Shown here one piece after another: positions 1 to 9,370 of a stretch of 51,615 nt of DNA (the stretch's first letter is position 1; every line of letters starts with the position of its first letter). The stretch is from an uncultured Alphaproteobacteria bacterium (lineage in GTDB: Bacteria; Pseudomonadota; Alphaproteobacteria; Rhodobacterales; Rhodobacteraceae), in the NCBI GenBank assembly GCA_902578545.1, contig CACHDI010000008.1:17501-69115 (forward strand), given 5' to 3'. The translations under genes and the position numbers were made by a program. The notes under the pieces were generated by a model. The model did not search any database. It had not been told where the DNA came from and was given only the letters and a program-made list of their open reading frames with translations.

Positions 1-2292
1 ATCTTTTGGTAAATTATTAAAAATTATAATTTCATCTAATCTATTTAAAAACTCTGGCCTAAAAAATTTTCTAACAATTCCCATGACATTTGATCGCATA
101 GCTTCTTTTTCAATAGCATTATTGATAATTTGATCTGAGCCAAGATTAGAGGTCAATATGATAATAGTATTTTTGAAATCTATTAAATTACCATGGTTAT
201 CAGTCAGTCTACCATCATCTAAAACTTGTAATAAAATATTAAAAACATCAGGATGTGCCTTTTCTACCTCATCAAACAAAACAACTTGATAGGGGCGTCT
301 TCGAATTTTCTCAGTTAAAGTCCCACCTTCATCATAGCCAATATAACCGGGTGGAGCTCCTACTAAACGGGCTACAGAATGTTTTTCCATATATTCTGAC
401 ATATCTAACCTAACCATGGCATTTACATCATCAAAAAGATAATTTGCTAATGCTTTAGAAAGTTCTGTCTTTCCAACTCCTGTAGGACCTAAAAAAAGAA
501 ATCCTCCTAATGGTTTTTGTGGGTCATTTAATCCTGTTCTAGCTCTTTTTACTGCTTTTGATACAGCATCCACTGCATCAAATTGACCAATAACCTTTTC
601 GGATAGTTCTTTTTCCATAGATAAGAGTCGTTGATTCTCACCTAAAAGCATTTTTTCTACAGGAATTCCTGTCCATTTTTCTACAACATTTGCAATATGT
701 TCAGGTAGTACAGCCTCAGCAATTAAAGAGTTTGAATTACTAGAAATAGAATAGTGTGACAATTTTTTTTCCAAATTAGGTATTATTCCATAAGAAATTT
801 CACCAGCTTTATCTAAATTCCCTTCCCTTTTTGCACTTTCAAGTTGAACTCTAGCAAGATCTAGTTCTTCTTTAATTTGTTTTTGTTCTTTAAGCGTTGC
901 TCTTTCTCTTTCCAAAATTTGGGTCATTTGATTTGATTTTTCTTTTAAATTAATCATTTCTTTTTCTAGATTTGATAATCTGACATTAGATTTAATGTCA
1001 CTTTCTTTTTTTAGAGCCATTATTTCAATTTCTTTTTGAAGTATCTCCCTGTCTAAGGCATCCAATTCTTCTGGCTTACTGTAAACTTCCATCCTCAATC
1101 TACTCGCAGCTTCATCAACTAAATCAATAGCTTTGTCCGGCAAAAATCGCTCTGATATATAACGATCAGATAAAGTAGCAGCCGATATAAGGGAACTATC
1201 AGAAATCTTTACTCCATGATGAAGTTCATACTTTTGTTTAATTCCCCTTAAAATAGAAATTGAATCCTGAACCGTTGGGGCTTCAACGATAATAGGTTGA
1301 AAACGACGAGCTAATGCAGCGTCTTTTTCAACATATTTTTTATACTCGTCAAATGTAGTGGCCCCAATACAGTGTAATTCTCCTCTAGCTAAAGCCGGTT
1401 TTAAAAGGTTAGAAGCATCAAGAGCACCATCAGTTTTGCCAGCTCCAACAAGGGTATGCATTTCATCAATAAATAAAATTACATCACCCAAAGATGATTC
1501 TACTTCTGATAAAACAGCCTTTAGCCTTTCTTCAAATTCTCCTCTAAATTTAGCTCCTGCAATCAAGGAACCCATATCAAGAGATAAAAGTCTCTTCTTT
1601 AATAGTGGTTCAGGAACATCACCATTAACTATTCTTAAAGACAAACCTTCAGCTATTGCTGTTTTTCCAACTCCAGGATGTCCAATTAAAACAGGATTGT
1701 TTTTTGTTCGTCTACTTAGAACTTGGATTGACCTTCTTATCTCTTCATCTCTACCAATAATAGGATCAATTTTGCCTTCTAGTGCTAATTTACAAAAATC
1801 AGTTGTAAATCTCTCTAATGCTTGAAAACTATCTTCTGCATTTTGAGAAGTAACTTTTTTATCTCTACGAAAGTTTCTAATTGCATTTTCAAAACTGTTG
1901 AAATTAAATCCTAATTTTTTTAAAAATTGTTTTAATTCAGGACTATTGATTAAAACAGTTAAAAGTAAATCAATACTTACGAAATTATCCCCTTTTTTAA
2001 TGGCTGTTTTTTCTGAAGTTTCTAAAACTTTTTTTAAATCGCCTTCTAAAAAAATATCATCAGAACCATTAACCCTTGGTTTATTTACTAAGAAACCTTC
2101 CAAACTTTGATCAAGATTTATTAAATTTAACTCTGATTGTTCCAACAAATTCTGAATGGATGAGTTTTTATTATTACAAAATGCTTTAAGTAAATGAAAA
2201 CTAGTTACATGTTGGTGTGAAAATTTATTAGCTATTTTCAAAGAATCTTTAATAAGACTTTGACTTAATTCTGAATATTTATCCAAATTCAT
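1..2292 (-). CDS. clpB: ATP-dependent chaperone ClpB, 3' end beyond the window
   Basis: ClpB is a hexameric AAA+ disaggregase that pulls proteins out of cytoplasmic aggregates together with DnaK. I translated 764 codons from the ATG at 2290-2292, which follows a strong GGAGG site. The order is an N-domain (about 1-150), a first AAA+ module with Walker A GHPGVGKT near residue 204 and Walker B FIDEMH, a charged coiled-coil middle domain (about 400-510) that separates ClpB from ClpA and ClpC, and a second AAA+ module with GPTGVGKT near residue 602 and [10 protein letters not shown]. The reading frame is still open at base 1, in [11 protein letters not shown]. About 95 residues are missing compared with the usual length near 860. 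It is divergent from pyrF. No clear heat-shock promoter was seen. Confidence 0.97.
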   Translation of the reverse strand, partial: MNLDKYSELSQSLIKDSLKIANKFSHQHVTSFHLLKAFCNNKNSSIQNLLEQSELNLINLDQSLEGFLVNKPRVNGSDDIFLEGDLKKVLETSEKTAIKKGDNFVSIDLLLTVLINSPELKQFLKKLGFNFNSFENAIRNFRRDKKVTSQNAEDSFQALERFTTDFCKLALEGKIDPIIGRDEEIRRSIQVLSRRTKNNPVLIGHPGVGKTAIAEGLSLRIVNGDVPEPLLKKRLLSLDMGSLIAGAKFRGEFEERLKAVLSEVESSLGDVILFIDEMHTLVGAGKTDGALDASNLLKPALARGELHCIGATTFDEYKKYVEKDAALARRFQPIIVEAPTVQDSISILRGIKQKYELHHGVKISDSSLISAATLSDRYISERFLPDKAIDLVDEAASRLRMEVYSKPEELDALDREILQKEIEIMALKKESDIKSNVRLSNLEKEMINLKEKSNQMTQILERERATLKEQKQIKEELDLARVQLESAKREGNLDKAGEISYGIIPNLEKKLSHYSISSNSNSLIAEAVLPEHIANVVEKWTGIPVEKMLLGENQRLLSMEKELSEKVIGQFDAVDAVSKAVKRARTGLNDPQKPLGGFLFLGPTGVGKTELSKALANYLFDDVNAMVRLDMSEYMEKHSVARLVGAPPGYIGYDEGGTLTEKIRRRPYQVVLFDEVEKAHPDVFNILLQVLDDGRLTDNHGNLIDFKNTIIILTSNLGSDQIINNAIEKEAMRSNVMGIVRKFFRPEFLNRLDEIIIFNNLPKD

Positions 2293-2435
2293 TTTTTCCT
2301 CCAAAATTTGCGCCTTTTTTGAACCCCGAAGCTGAAAAAAAAAGACCAGTGAGAAATAAATTTATATTGTTTGATATATTAATTTATAGGAAAAAATCAA
2401 TAGAACGGAAATACAGTTTCTGATACTAGTAAGTT
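2293..2435. promoter_or_regulatory. Divergent intergenic region clpB/pyrF
   Basis: This 143-base AT-rich spacer lies between two divergent genes, so it must hold both promoters. The clpB side ends in a strong GGAGG ribosome site at about 2300-2304. I could not pick out a convincing sigma-32 consensus or a clear -35/-10 pair on either strand. Confidence 0.4.
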
Positions 2436-3131
2436 ATGGAAAATGCTAATAACAGATTAATAGTTGCTTTAGATTCAAAAGAAATTTTAGAAAGTAAAAG
2501 CTTGGTTTCTAAATTAAAAACTAAAGTTTCGTTTTATAAAATAGGTTTAAGAACATTTGTTATTGATGGATTTAACTTAGTTGATGAAATCAAAGCGTAT
2601 GGGAAAAAAGTTTTTTTAGACCTTAAATTATACGATATAAAAAGTACAATTCAAGAAACTGTAGCTAGAATATCCGAACATAATATTGATTTTTTAACTG
2701 TTAATGGGGATCCCTCAGTAGTCAGGGCTGCATTAGATGGAAAAAAAAATAAAAAAATGAAAATTTTAGCTGTAACTTTTCTTACAAACCAAAACCGTAA
2801 TGATCTTGATTTATCTTTAATTAAAAATGGAAATATAGATGAATTAGTTACTGAAAGAGCATGTAATGCATTTTTAGCAGGAGCAGACGGAGTAATATGT
2901 TCACCATTGGAAGCAAATTTAATAAGAAAAAAGAACCAATTTTCTAACAAAATAATAGTAACACCTGGAATAAGATTGGATAAATCAGATGCAGGAGATC
3001 AAAAACGAGTATCAACACCCTCAGAAGCAATTAAAGCAGGAGCAGATTATATAGTCGTTGGAAGACCTATTTGGAATGCTAAAGATCCTATCCTAGCAGT
3101 AAATGAGATTTTGAAAGATATGTGCATTTGA
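2436..3131 (+). CDS. pyrF: Orotidine 5'-phosphate decarboxylase
   Basis: This enzyme decarboxylates OMP to UMP, the last step of de novo pyrimidine synthesis, in the cytoplasm. The 231 residues match the bacterial family length. Visible catalytic elements are D13 (VALDS), K35 (FYKIG), and the D-x-K-x-x-D signature at D62/K64/D67 in LDLKLYDI. VTPGIR (175-180) and VGRPIW (208-213) form the phosphate grip. The gene is divergent from clpB and is followed after 35 bases by dinB on the same strand. No other pyr genes lie nearby. Confidence 0.96.
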   Translation: MENANNRLIVALDSKEILESKSLVSKLKTKVSFYKIGLRTFVIDGFNLVDEIKAYGKKVFLDLKLYDIKSTIQETVARISEHNIDFLTVNGDPSVVRAALDGKKNKKMKILAVTFLTNQNRNDLDLSLIKNGNIDELVTERACNAFLAGADGVICSPLEANLIRKKNQFSNKIIVTPGIRLDKSDAGDQKRVSTPSEAIKAGADYIVVGRPIWNAKDPILAVNEILKDMCI

Positions 3132-3166
3132 ACTTAAAATTAATTTTAATTTGAAAGATTATATAT

Positions 3167-4432
3167 TTGTCTGAAGGAAAATCTTATATATGCAGAGATT
3201 GTGCAAAATATTCTTTATTAGAAAGTAAATGTCAGGAATGTAATTCACCAAGAATTTTAAAACTTGATGACCTTTTATCTTTAAAGATTGCCCACATAGA
3301 TTGTGATGCATTTTATGCGTCGGTAGAAAAAAGTCAAAATCCTCACCTTATTAATAAACCAGTAATTGTTGGTGGCGGTCAAAGAGGTGTTGTCACAACT
3401 TGCTGTTACATTGCAAGAATCAAGGGAATTAAATCAGCTATGCCAATTTTTAAGGCTAAAAAACTTTGTCCAGAAGCAATCATTATTCCACCAAGAATGT
3501 CCCTATATAAGCATATTTCAAATTTAATATTTAAAAAATTCTATCAACTTACGCCTTCAGTAGAAACTATAGCTTTTGATGAAGCCTATTTGGATTTTTC
3601 AGGAACTTATCAATTATTCAAAAAAACACCTGCTGAATTGTTAGTTAAATTAGCAATAGAAATAGAAAAAGAGTTGAAAATAACTGTATCTATAGGATTA
3701 AGTGAAAACAAGTTTTTATCAAAACTTGCATCCTCTTTTAGTAAGCCAAAAGGATTTACCGTAATTAGAAATGCTGAGAAATCAGAATTTTTAAAAAACC
3801 TACATATCAAAAATATCCCTGGGATAGGACCGAAATTCCAAAAAAAATTAGAAAAAAACTCCATTGTGAAAATAGAAGATATAGTTAACCAAAAACCCGA
3901 GGTATTATTAAGTAAGTTTGGCAAATATGGATTAACAATTTGGAATTTAGCAAAAGGCATTGATGAAAGAAAAGTTGAGGCCTTAAGTGTTAGAAAAAGT
4001 ATTTCTAAAGAAACTACTTTTGAGACTGACGTTTCTGATCTAAAAATATTAAAAAAAACTTTGTGGATTTTAGCTGAAGATGTATCAGAAATTTTAAAAA
4101 ATAAAAACATTCTAGCTAAATCATTAACTATTAAACTTAAGCGCCATAACTTTAAAATTATAACAAATACACAAACCTTTAAAGAACCTACCATTTTAGC
4201 TGAAGACTTATACCAAGTAGCAATTTCTCTACTAAAAAAAAGGTTAGAACTTATACCTTTTAGGCTTGTTGGAATTTCAACAAGTAAGTTTTCTTTTGAA
4301 AAACAAGAAACATTTACAAATTTTAATTCAAACTCAAAACTTCGAAAAATAGAAAGGACAGAATACGCAATGGATAAAATTCGTCAAAAATTTGGTAAAC
4401 AGATAATTAAAAAAGGTCGAGCCTTAAATTAG
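3167..4432 (+). CDS. dinB: DNA polymerase IV (Y family), TTG start
   Basis: This is an error-prone lesion-bypass polymerase. The 421 residues begin with a putative zinc-binding extension, C9xxC12 and C22xxC25, which is typical of alphaproteobacterial DinB. The Y-family core follows: DCDAFYASVE (catalytic D45, aromatic steric gate near Y50), AFDEAYLDFS with the acidic pair D138/E139, then thumb and little-finger domains. No ATG precedes the CxxC block in frame, so TTG at 3167 is the best start. If translation began later, the zinc motif would be lost. The C-terminus lacks an obvious strong beta-clamp-binding peptide. The gene converges on the amidohydrolase gene with 17 bases between the stops. 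Confidence 0.94.
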   Translation: MSEGKSYICRDCAKYSLLESKCQECNSPRILKLDDLLSLKIAHIDCDAFYASVEKSQNPHLINKPVIVGGGQRGVVTTCCYIARIKGIKSAMPIFKAKKLCPEAIIIPPRMSLYKHISNLIFKKFYQLTPSVETIAFDEAYLDFSGTYQLFKKTPAELLVKLAIEIEKELKITVSIGLSENKFLSKLASSFSKPKGFTVIRNAEKSEFLKNLHIKNIPGIGPKFQKKLEKNSIVKIEDIVNQKPEVLLSKFGKYGLTIWNLAKGIDERKVEALSVRKSISKETTFETDVSDLKILKKTLWILAEDVSEILKNKNILAKSLTIKLKRHNFKIITNTQTFKEPTILAEDLYQVAISLLKKRLELIPFRLVGISTSKFSFEKQETFTNFNSNSKLRKIERTEYAMDKIRQKFGKQIIKKGRALN

Positions 4433-4449
4433 TTAAATTATTTTGTAAT

Positions 4450-5316
4450 TTATTCTGCTGCTATACTTTTATTTTGATTATCAGGAGATAAATGACTTAA
4501 TTCTCTAATGACTGATGTCAATTTTCTTCTTAGATTAAAAAAGTTTTTATTTTTTTTTATTTTGTCCTCATCCATATAAAGTTTCTTGTTAATTTCTATT
4601 TGAATAACATGAATCCCATTATTAGGATCACCATATTTTTTTGTAATATATCCACCAGAAAACATATGGTTTTTTGTGACAAAAAAATCATGAAATTTAA
4701 AAATAGATTCAACATTTTCAATTAAATTTTGGGAGCAAGAAGAACCATTCAAATCCCCCAATATTATATCAGATTCGTTTATTTTCCTAGAATCGTCTTT
4801 TTCTATATTAAGCCTAGAAGGCATTGAATGACAATCAAACATAATCGCATATCCAAGCCTTTTTTTTGATTCTAACAATAAGCTTTTTAAAAAATTATGA
4901 TATGGGAAATAATACCTTTCTAACCTTCTAAGAGCATTATCAATAGAAATAGTTTTATTATAGATTGCTTTACCACTACCAGAAAATCTCGGTATTACAC
5001 CCAGACCAGCAATGTTTCTTGCAGTCTTTTCAAAATAAAAATCTCCTGAAATTAAATTCGGATCTAATTCTAAATGTGAACGATTAAGATCAACAAATGT
5101 CCTTGGAAATTTTGCTTCCATTAATAAACAGTTAAAAAATTTTGTTGAATCAAATAATTCACCAACAAAAGAATCCTCAGAAGAACGAAGATCATTAGTA
5201 CTTAGGTTTGTACTTTTTAAAAAATCATTATCATAAATACTTCCAGAATGCGGCGAATTAAAAACAACTTTAAAGCTGAAAGGTGGACTAAAATTTAATT
5301 TATAAGTATTGATCAT
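4450..5316 (-). CDS. N-formylglutamate amidohydrolase family protein
   Basis: This family hydrolyses N-formylglutamate or related N-acyl amino acids and is metal dependent. Supporting motifs are NSPHSG (about residues 20-25), a downstream EDSFVGELF, FVDLNRS, a DCHSMPS block, LGDLNG, and a late GGYITKKYG and IQIEIN. I chose the ATG at 5314-5316, giving 288 residues. A longer in-frame extension to 5478 would run antisense through tRNA-Val. There are no hut neighbours, so the substrate cannot be inferred from context, and hutG would be an over-call. It converges with dinB. Confidence 0.85.
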   Translation of the reverse strand: MINTYKLNFSPPFSFKVVFNSPHSGSIYDNDFLKSTNLSTNDLRSSEDSFVGELFDSTKFFNCLLMEAKFPRTFVDLNRSHLELDPNLISGDFYFEKTARNIAGLGVIPRFSGSGKAIYNKTISIDNALRRLERYYFPYHNFLKSLLLESKKRLGYAIMFDCHSMPSRLNIEKDDSRKINESDIILGDLNGSSCSQNLIENVESIFKFHDFFVTKNHMFSGGYITKKYGDPNNGIHVIQIEINKKLYMDEDKIKKNKNFFNLRRKLTSVIRELSHLSPDNQNKSIAAE

Positions 5317-5378
5317 TTTCTGTTTTCTAAAAAATATTACTTGATGCAATAAATAAAGATCGTTAAAGAAAGCCGTTG

Positions 5379-5384
5379 TATAAT
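5379..5384 (+). promoter_or_regulatory. -10 box for tRNA-Val
   Basis: A perfect TATAAT lies 18 bases before the mature tRNA 5' end, where initiation would give a short 5' leader. No good -35 was found at 16-18 bases upstream. Confidence 0.5.
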
Positions 5385-5402
5385 GCAATAGTTTTTTAAA
5401 AA

Positions 5403-5477
5403 GGGCGTATAGCTCAGCGGGAGAGCACTTCGTTGACATCGAAGGGGTCACTGGTTCAATCCCAGTTACGCCCACCA
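5403..5477 (+). tRNA. tRNA-Val (anticodon GAC)
   Basis: A full cloverleaf can be folded. The acceptor arms are GGGCGTA (5403-5409) and TACGCCC (5467-5473). The D-arm is GCTC/GAGC, the anticodon stem CTTCG/CGAAG encloses TTGACAT (anticodon GAC), and the T-arm is ACTGG/CCAGT with TTCAATC. The discriminator A and an encoded CCA complete 75 bases. It reads GTC/GTT valine codons. Confidence 0.97.
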
Positions 5478-5545
5478 TTAAAATAAAGACTTGTGTTAGT
5501 AAACTAATCTGTTTATTAAGATTAACTCAATTATGGAGTGTTAAA

Positions 5546-5671
5546 ATGAAAGTTAGAAATTCTTTAAGATCTTTAAAGCAAAGACACAGAGATTGTAGAC
5601 TTGTCAGAAGAAAAGGTAGAATTTACGTTATAAATAAAACTCAAAGAAGGTTTAAAGCACGTCAAGGATAG
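5546..5671 (+). CDS. rpmJ: 50S ribosomal protein L36, single-cysteine form
   Basis: This is a 41-residue basic protein beginning [17 protein letters not shown] and ending RRFKARQG. Only one Cys remains (C17), so this is the zinc-independent C-minus L36 form that is standard in Alphaproteobacteria. The gene stands alone, away from other ribosomal-protein genes, between tRNA-Val and the lactate-dehydrogenase-like gene. Only 11 bases separate its stop from the next ATG, so the two are probably co-transcribed. Confidence 0.96.
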   Translation: MKVRNSLRSLKQRHRDCRLVRRKGRIYVINKTQRRFKARQG

Positions 5672-5682
5672 TACATTTCTAA

Positions 5683-6834
5683 ATGAACTTTAACAATTGC
5701 CATAATATTAATAGTTTTAGACAACTTGCTAAACAAAAACTACCATCCCCTATTTTTAATTATATAGATGGTGCAGCTGACGACGAAGTCACATACTCAA
5801 GAAACACAAAATCTTTTGAGGATGCTGATCTTGTTCCAAATGTGCTTAGAGGTGTTGAAGATGTAGATTTAACCACTAATGTTTTTGGTAAAAATATTAG
5901 TATGCCAATCTATTGTGCACCAACAGCTGTTCAAAGACTTTTTCATTATCAAGGAGAAAGAGCTGTTGCAAAGGCTGCCAGTAAATTTGGAACCATGTTT
6001 GGAGTTTCTTCTCTAAGTACTGTTAGCGTAGAAGAAATCGAAAAGATAAGTAATTCTCCAAAAATGTTTCAATTTTATTTCCACAAGGATCGTGCATTAA
6101 ATCAAGATTTATTAGATAGAGCTAAAAACTCTAACTTTGACGTTTTAGCTCTTACTGTAGATACGATTACAGGAGGAAATAGAGAGAGAGACCTTCGTAC
6201 AGGATTTACAATACCACCAAAATTAACACTACAAAGTATGTTGGAATTTGCTTTAAAACCCTCTTGGTTTCTAAATCATATTACTAGTTCTCCTTTTGAA
6301 TTACCTCACCTTAAAAATTATGTAAAAGAAGGTACTAATACTGTTACCTCTATAGGTGAATATTTTTCAACCATGTTAGATCAAAACATGAGTTGGAAAG
6401 ATGCTGAAGACCTTAATTCAAAGTGGGGAGGTCAATTTGCTTTGAAAGGTATCATGAGTGTTGAGGATGCAAAGAAAGCAGTGGATATTGGTTGCTCTGC
6501 AGTAATTGTATCAAACCACGGTGGTCGTCAACTTGATGGATCAAGAGCACCGTTTGATCAACTTAAAGAAATAGTTGATGCAGTTGGTGATAAAGTCGAT
6601 GTAATTTGTGAAGGTGGTATTAAGAGGGGAACACATGTTTTAAAAGCTTTATCACTTGGAGCAAAAGCTTGTTCTGGCGGAAGAATGTATCTTTATGCTT
6701 TGGCTGCAGCTGGACAAAGAGGAGTTGAAAAAGCACTTTCTATAATGAAAAATGAAATTGAAAGAGACATGAAGCTGATGGGTTGTAAAAAAATTAGTGA
6801 ATTGTCCAGAAAAAATCTAAGATTTAGAAACTAA
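5683..6834 (+). CDS. lldD: FMN-dependent alpha-hydroxyacid dehydrogenase (L-lactate dehydrogenase type)
   Basis: This is a TIM-barrel flavoenzyme that oxidises L-lactate or another short alpha-hydroxyacid to the 2-keto acid. The 383 residues carry YIDGAADDE near the N-terminus, the CAPTAVQRL strand, LTVDT, and the active-site block SNHGGRQLDGSRAP starting at residue 277, with catalytic H279. ICEGGIKRG and a following GG..Y segment bind the FMN phosphate. It sits between rpmJ and a DUF1285 gene (18 bases downstream). No lactate permease or lldR is adjacent, so the exact substrate (lactate, glycolate or another) is not proven. Confidence 0.88.
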   Translation: MNFNNCHNINSFRQLAKQKLPSPIFNYIDGAADDEVTYSRNTKSFEDADLVPNVLRGVEDVDLTTNVFGKNISMPIYCAPTAVQRLFHYQGERAVAKAASKFGTMFGVSSLSTVSVEEIEKISNSPKMFQFYFHKDRALNQDLLDRAKNSNFDVLALTVDTITGGNRERDLRTGFTIPPKLTLQSMLEFALKPSWFLNHITSSPFELPHLKNYVKEGTNTVTSIGEYFSTMLDQNMSWKDAEDLNSKWGGQFALKGIMSVEDAKKAVDIGCSAVIVSNHGGRQLDGSRAPFDQLKEIVDAVGDKVDVICEGGIKRGTHVLKALSLGAKACSGGRMYLYALAAAGQRGVEKALSIMKNEIERDMKLMGCKKISELSRKNLRFRN

Positions 6835-6852
6835 ACCGTTATAATTTAAGAT

Positions 6853-7458
6853 ATGTCAAATAGAGTGGAAACTGAAAGTAAATACCAAAGCAGTTTTATA
6901 AAGGACATAATAAGTAAACCTCAAAATATTTTAGAAACTAAAATTAAAAATTGGAATCCACCATATTGTGGTGAAATTGATATGAGAATATCAACTGACG
7001 GTACTTGGTTTTATTGTGGATCACCTATTGGTAGAAAGAATTTAGTGAAGCTCTTTTCTAGCATTCTGATAAAAGAAAATGATAAATACTTTTTAATCAC
7101 TCCTGTAGAAAAAGTTGGAATTAAAGTCGATGACGTTCCATTTATAGCTGTTGATTTTGAAAAAATTAAAGAAAATAAAAAAACATATCTGGTATTTTAC
7201 ACCAATATAGACGAAACAATAATATTAAGTAAGGCAAACCCATTTCGTATTGCTTTTAATAACAACACTCAAGAGCCCAGCCCATACATCCTGGTAAGAA
7301 AAGATATAGAAGCAAAAATAGACAGAAAAAGTTTTTACAGACTTCTTGATTTAGCAGAATATTCTAAACTAGAAGGTAAAGAATGGTTAGGTATATATTC
7401 TGACAGCATTTTTTTCCCAATTATTTTAAGAGAGCAATTGGACAAAGAACTAATTTGA
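6853..7458 (+). CDS. DUF1285 family protein
   Basis: A 201-residue cytoplasmic protein of unknown function. It is recognised by the family hallmark WNPPYCGEIDM (about residues 35-45), then DGTWFYCGSPIGR, LVKLFSS, LITPVEKVGI and VPFIAVDF. No signal peptide or membrane segment is seen. It lies 18 bases after the hydroxyacid dehydrogenase and is probably the last gene of that unit. Its final 9 bases overlap the 3' end of convergent rppH. No biochemical role is claimed. Confidence 0.85.
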   Translation: MSNRVETESKYQSSFIKDIISKPQNILETKIKNWNPPYCGEIDMRISTDGTWFYCGSPIGRKNLVKLFSSILIKENDKYFLITPVEKVGIKVDDVPFIAVDFEKIKENKKTYLVFYTNIDETIILSKANPFRIAFNNNTQEPSPYILVRKDIEAKIDRKSFYRLLDLAEYSKLEGKEWLGIYSDSIFFPIILREQLDKELI

Positions 7459-7938
7459 TTCAATTATGGATGAAAATTCTGAGAGTACAGTTTTATAGAC
7501 TTCCCTCTTAAATGGAACTATGTGCTCCAATAGACGTTCTTTAGTCATCCATTTCCAATTCGAAAATTCTGGATGTTTTGTATTTATATTTATATCACTA
7601 TTACTACCTAAGAATTTCATTGCAAACCATTTTTGTTTTTGACCGTCATATTTACCACCCCAAAGTTTGGGGACCAATTCTTTTGGCAAATCATAATTGA
7701 TCCATTTTTTTGTTTCTGAAATTAATATGATATTTTTTTGTTTAATACCTGTTTCTTCTTCAAGTTCTCTTATTGCTGCATCTAATGGGTTTTCATTAAA
7801 TTCTATTCCACCCTGAGGCATTTGCCATGCGTCTGATTTATAGTCTAACCTTTGTCCAGAAAAAATTTTCCCATTTTGAATTAAAACTATACCAACACAG
7901 GGTCTATATTTTTTCTTGTGAATTTTATTTTTGATCAT
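7450..7938 (-). CDS. rppH: RNA pyrophosphohydrolase (Nudix)
   Basis: RppH removes pyrophosphate from 5'-triphosphate mRNA ends and so primes decay. The 162 residues open with YRPCVGIVLI and carry an exact Nudix box from G43 to I65 (E49, R57-E58, E61-E62, G64). WQMPQGG precedes the box, and LWGGKYDGQKQKWFA with the late FKREVY block is specific to the RppH/NudH subgroup rather than MutT. Its start overlaps the end of ctpA by 14 bases, so translational coupling is likely. It lies last in the rsfS-rlmH-gpmI-ctpA-rppH series. Confidence 0.95.
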   Translation of the reverse strand: MIKNKIHKKKYRPCVGIVLIQNGKIFSGQRLDYKSDAWQMPQGGIEFNENPLDAAIRELEEETGIKQKNIILISETKKWINYDLPKELVPKLWGGKYDGQKQKWFAMKFLGSNSDININTKHPEFSNWKWMTKERLLEHIVPFKREVYKTVLSEFSSIIESN

Positions 7939-9274
7939 TTATTCCATAGATATTAAGACCAGAAATTACATCTAAAGCAAATGAAAGTTGATAGTCTGAT
8001 TTTCTTCTTTGCGATTTTTTTATTTGAATTTCTTGTTCTTTTGCTAATAGTTCTTTTTCCTCTTCAGAAAGACGATCATTTGATAAAGCTCCTCGTAAGT
8101 CAGCTTCAGTAATTCTGCTAGAAGGTTTATCAGAATCTTTTTCATTATTTACAAAAGGTGATTGTTCAACAATTATATCTGGAACTACACCTAAAGCCTG
8201 AATTGATCTACCAGCTGGTGTGTAATATCTAGCAGTCGTAAGTCTCATTGCACCATTTTCTCCTAATGGTATGACTGATTGTACTGAACCTTTCCCAAAA
8301 CTTTTTGTTCCAAGAATTACTGCTCTTTTATGATCTTGTAATGCTCCAGCTACAATTTCAGATGCAGATGCAGATCCACCATTTATAAGTACCACTAGAG
8401 GTTTGTTTTTTGCTAAGTCTCCTTTAGAAGCGCTGTATCTTTTTGCTTGTCCATTATATCTACCTCTAGTTGAAACTATTTCACCTTGATTAAGAAACAT
8501 ATCTGAAACTGAAATCGCTTCTGAAAGTAATCCTCCAGGATTATTTCTTAAATCAATAATGAAACCTGAGACATTTTCCTCACCACTTAATTCATCAATT
8601 TTTTCTTTAATACCCTTTTCAATATTGGGTGTTGTTTGTTCATTGAAAGTAGTTACTCTGATAATTATTACATCATCCTCAATTCTTACTCTAGCAGCAG
8701 TTAATTTTATTATGTCCCTTATGATAACAATATCAAAAGGTTCTTCATCTAAATTTCTCACAATTGTCAGTGATACTTCTGAACCTACCGGCCCTCTCAT
8801 TTTATCTACAGCTTCAGATAAAGAAAGACCTAGAATAGCCTCTCCATCAACATGAGTTATAAAATCACCTGACTGTATTCCAGCATCTGATGCAGGGGTT
8901 CCATCCATAGGTGAAACAACTTTAACAAATCCATCTTCTTGAGTAACTTCAATTCCTAAACCACCAAAAGCGCCTTTGGTATCTACCTGCATATCTTCAA
9001 AATTTTCTGGAGGCATATAACCTGAGTGAGGGTCTAATGAAGTTAACATTCCTCTTATTGCAGCAGATATCAAATCTGAACTATCTACATCCTCTACATA
9101 TCCTGACCTTATTCTATCAAAAACTTCTCCAAACAAGTTAAGTTGTTCATAAACTTGGCTTCTATCATCTGCTTCATTTTTAGCCTGAGCCATTAAAGTA
9201 GTTTTGTCAATTTGATCGAAAAATATTCCACCCGCAATAAATCCTAGAAACAATATAACCAAACTATACTTCAT
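7925..9274 (-). CDS. ctpA: C-terminal processing protease (S41)
   Basis: A periplasmic serine protease that trims the C-termini of envelope proteins or degrades peptidoglycan hydrolases. The 449 residues start with a signal anchor (YSLVILFLGFIAGGIFF). Next come an N-terminal helical region, a PDZ domain with GGLGIEV and the repeated GLSLSEAVDKMRG pattern, and the S41 core. The Ser/Lys dyad is the middle Ser of GGSASASE and, 25 residues on, the Lys of FGKGS. A charged tail of about 80 residues follows. It overlaps rppH by 14 bases and lies about 100 bases after gpmI. Confidence 0.95.
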   Translation of the reverse strand: MKYSLVILFLGFIAGGIFFDQIDKTTLMAQAKNEADDRSQVYEQLNLFGEVFDRIRSGYVEDVDSSDLISAAIRGMLTSLDPHSGYMPPENFEDMQVDTKGAFGGLGIEVTQEDGFVKVVSPMDGTPASDAGIQSGDFITHVDGEAILGLSLSEAVDKMRGPVGSEVSLTIVRNLDEEPFDIVIIRDIIKLTAARVRIEDDVIIIRVTTFNEQTTPNIEKGIKEKIDELSGEENVSGFIIDLRNNPGGLLSEAISVSDMFLNQGEIVSTRGRYNGQAKRYSASKGDLAKNKPLVVLINGGSASASEIVAGALQDHKRAVILGTKSFGKGSVQSVIPLGENGAMRLTTARYYTPAGRSIQALGVVPDIIVEQSPFVNNEKDSDKPSSRITEADLRGALSNDRLSEEEKELLAKEQEIQIKKSQRRKSDYQLSFALDVISGLNIYGINDQK

Positions 9275-9370
9275 AACTTACCTTTTTAAATTTTTTAAAA
9301 ACAAAATACTCTATAAACTTAGTGTTTAAAATCTAAATGAAAAGTTTACAAGAATATAAATATTTAAAAA

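Noticed and set aside
1358-2110. Open frames on the plus strand at 1358-1825 and 1898-2110
   Set aside because: They are antisense to clpB, which is intact on the minus strand with all its motifs.
3610-4194. 194-codon open frame antisense to dinB
   Set aside because: It has no family resemblance, and it lies wholly inside dinB, whose motifs are intact. It is a result of low G+C codon use.
5317-5478. N-terminal extension of the amidohydrolase reading [18 protein letters not shown]
   Set aside because: This peptide is the reverse translation of tRNA-Val, a known recurrent false annotation. The family homology starts after the ATG at 5314-5316.
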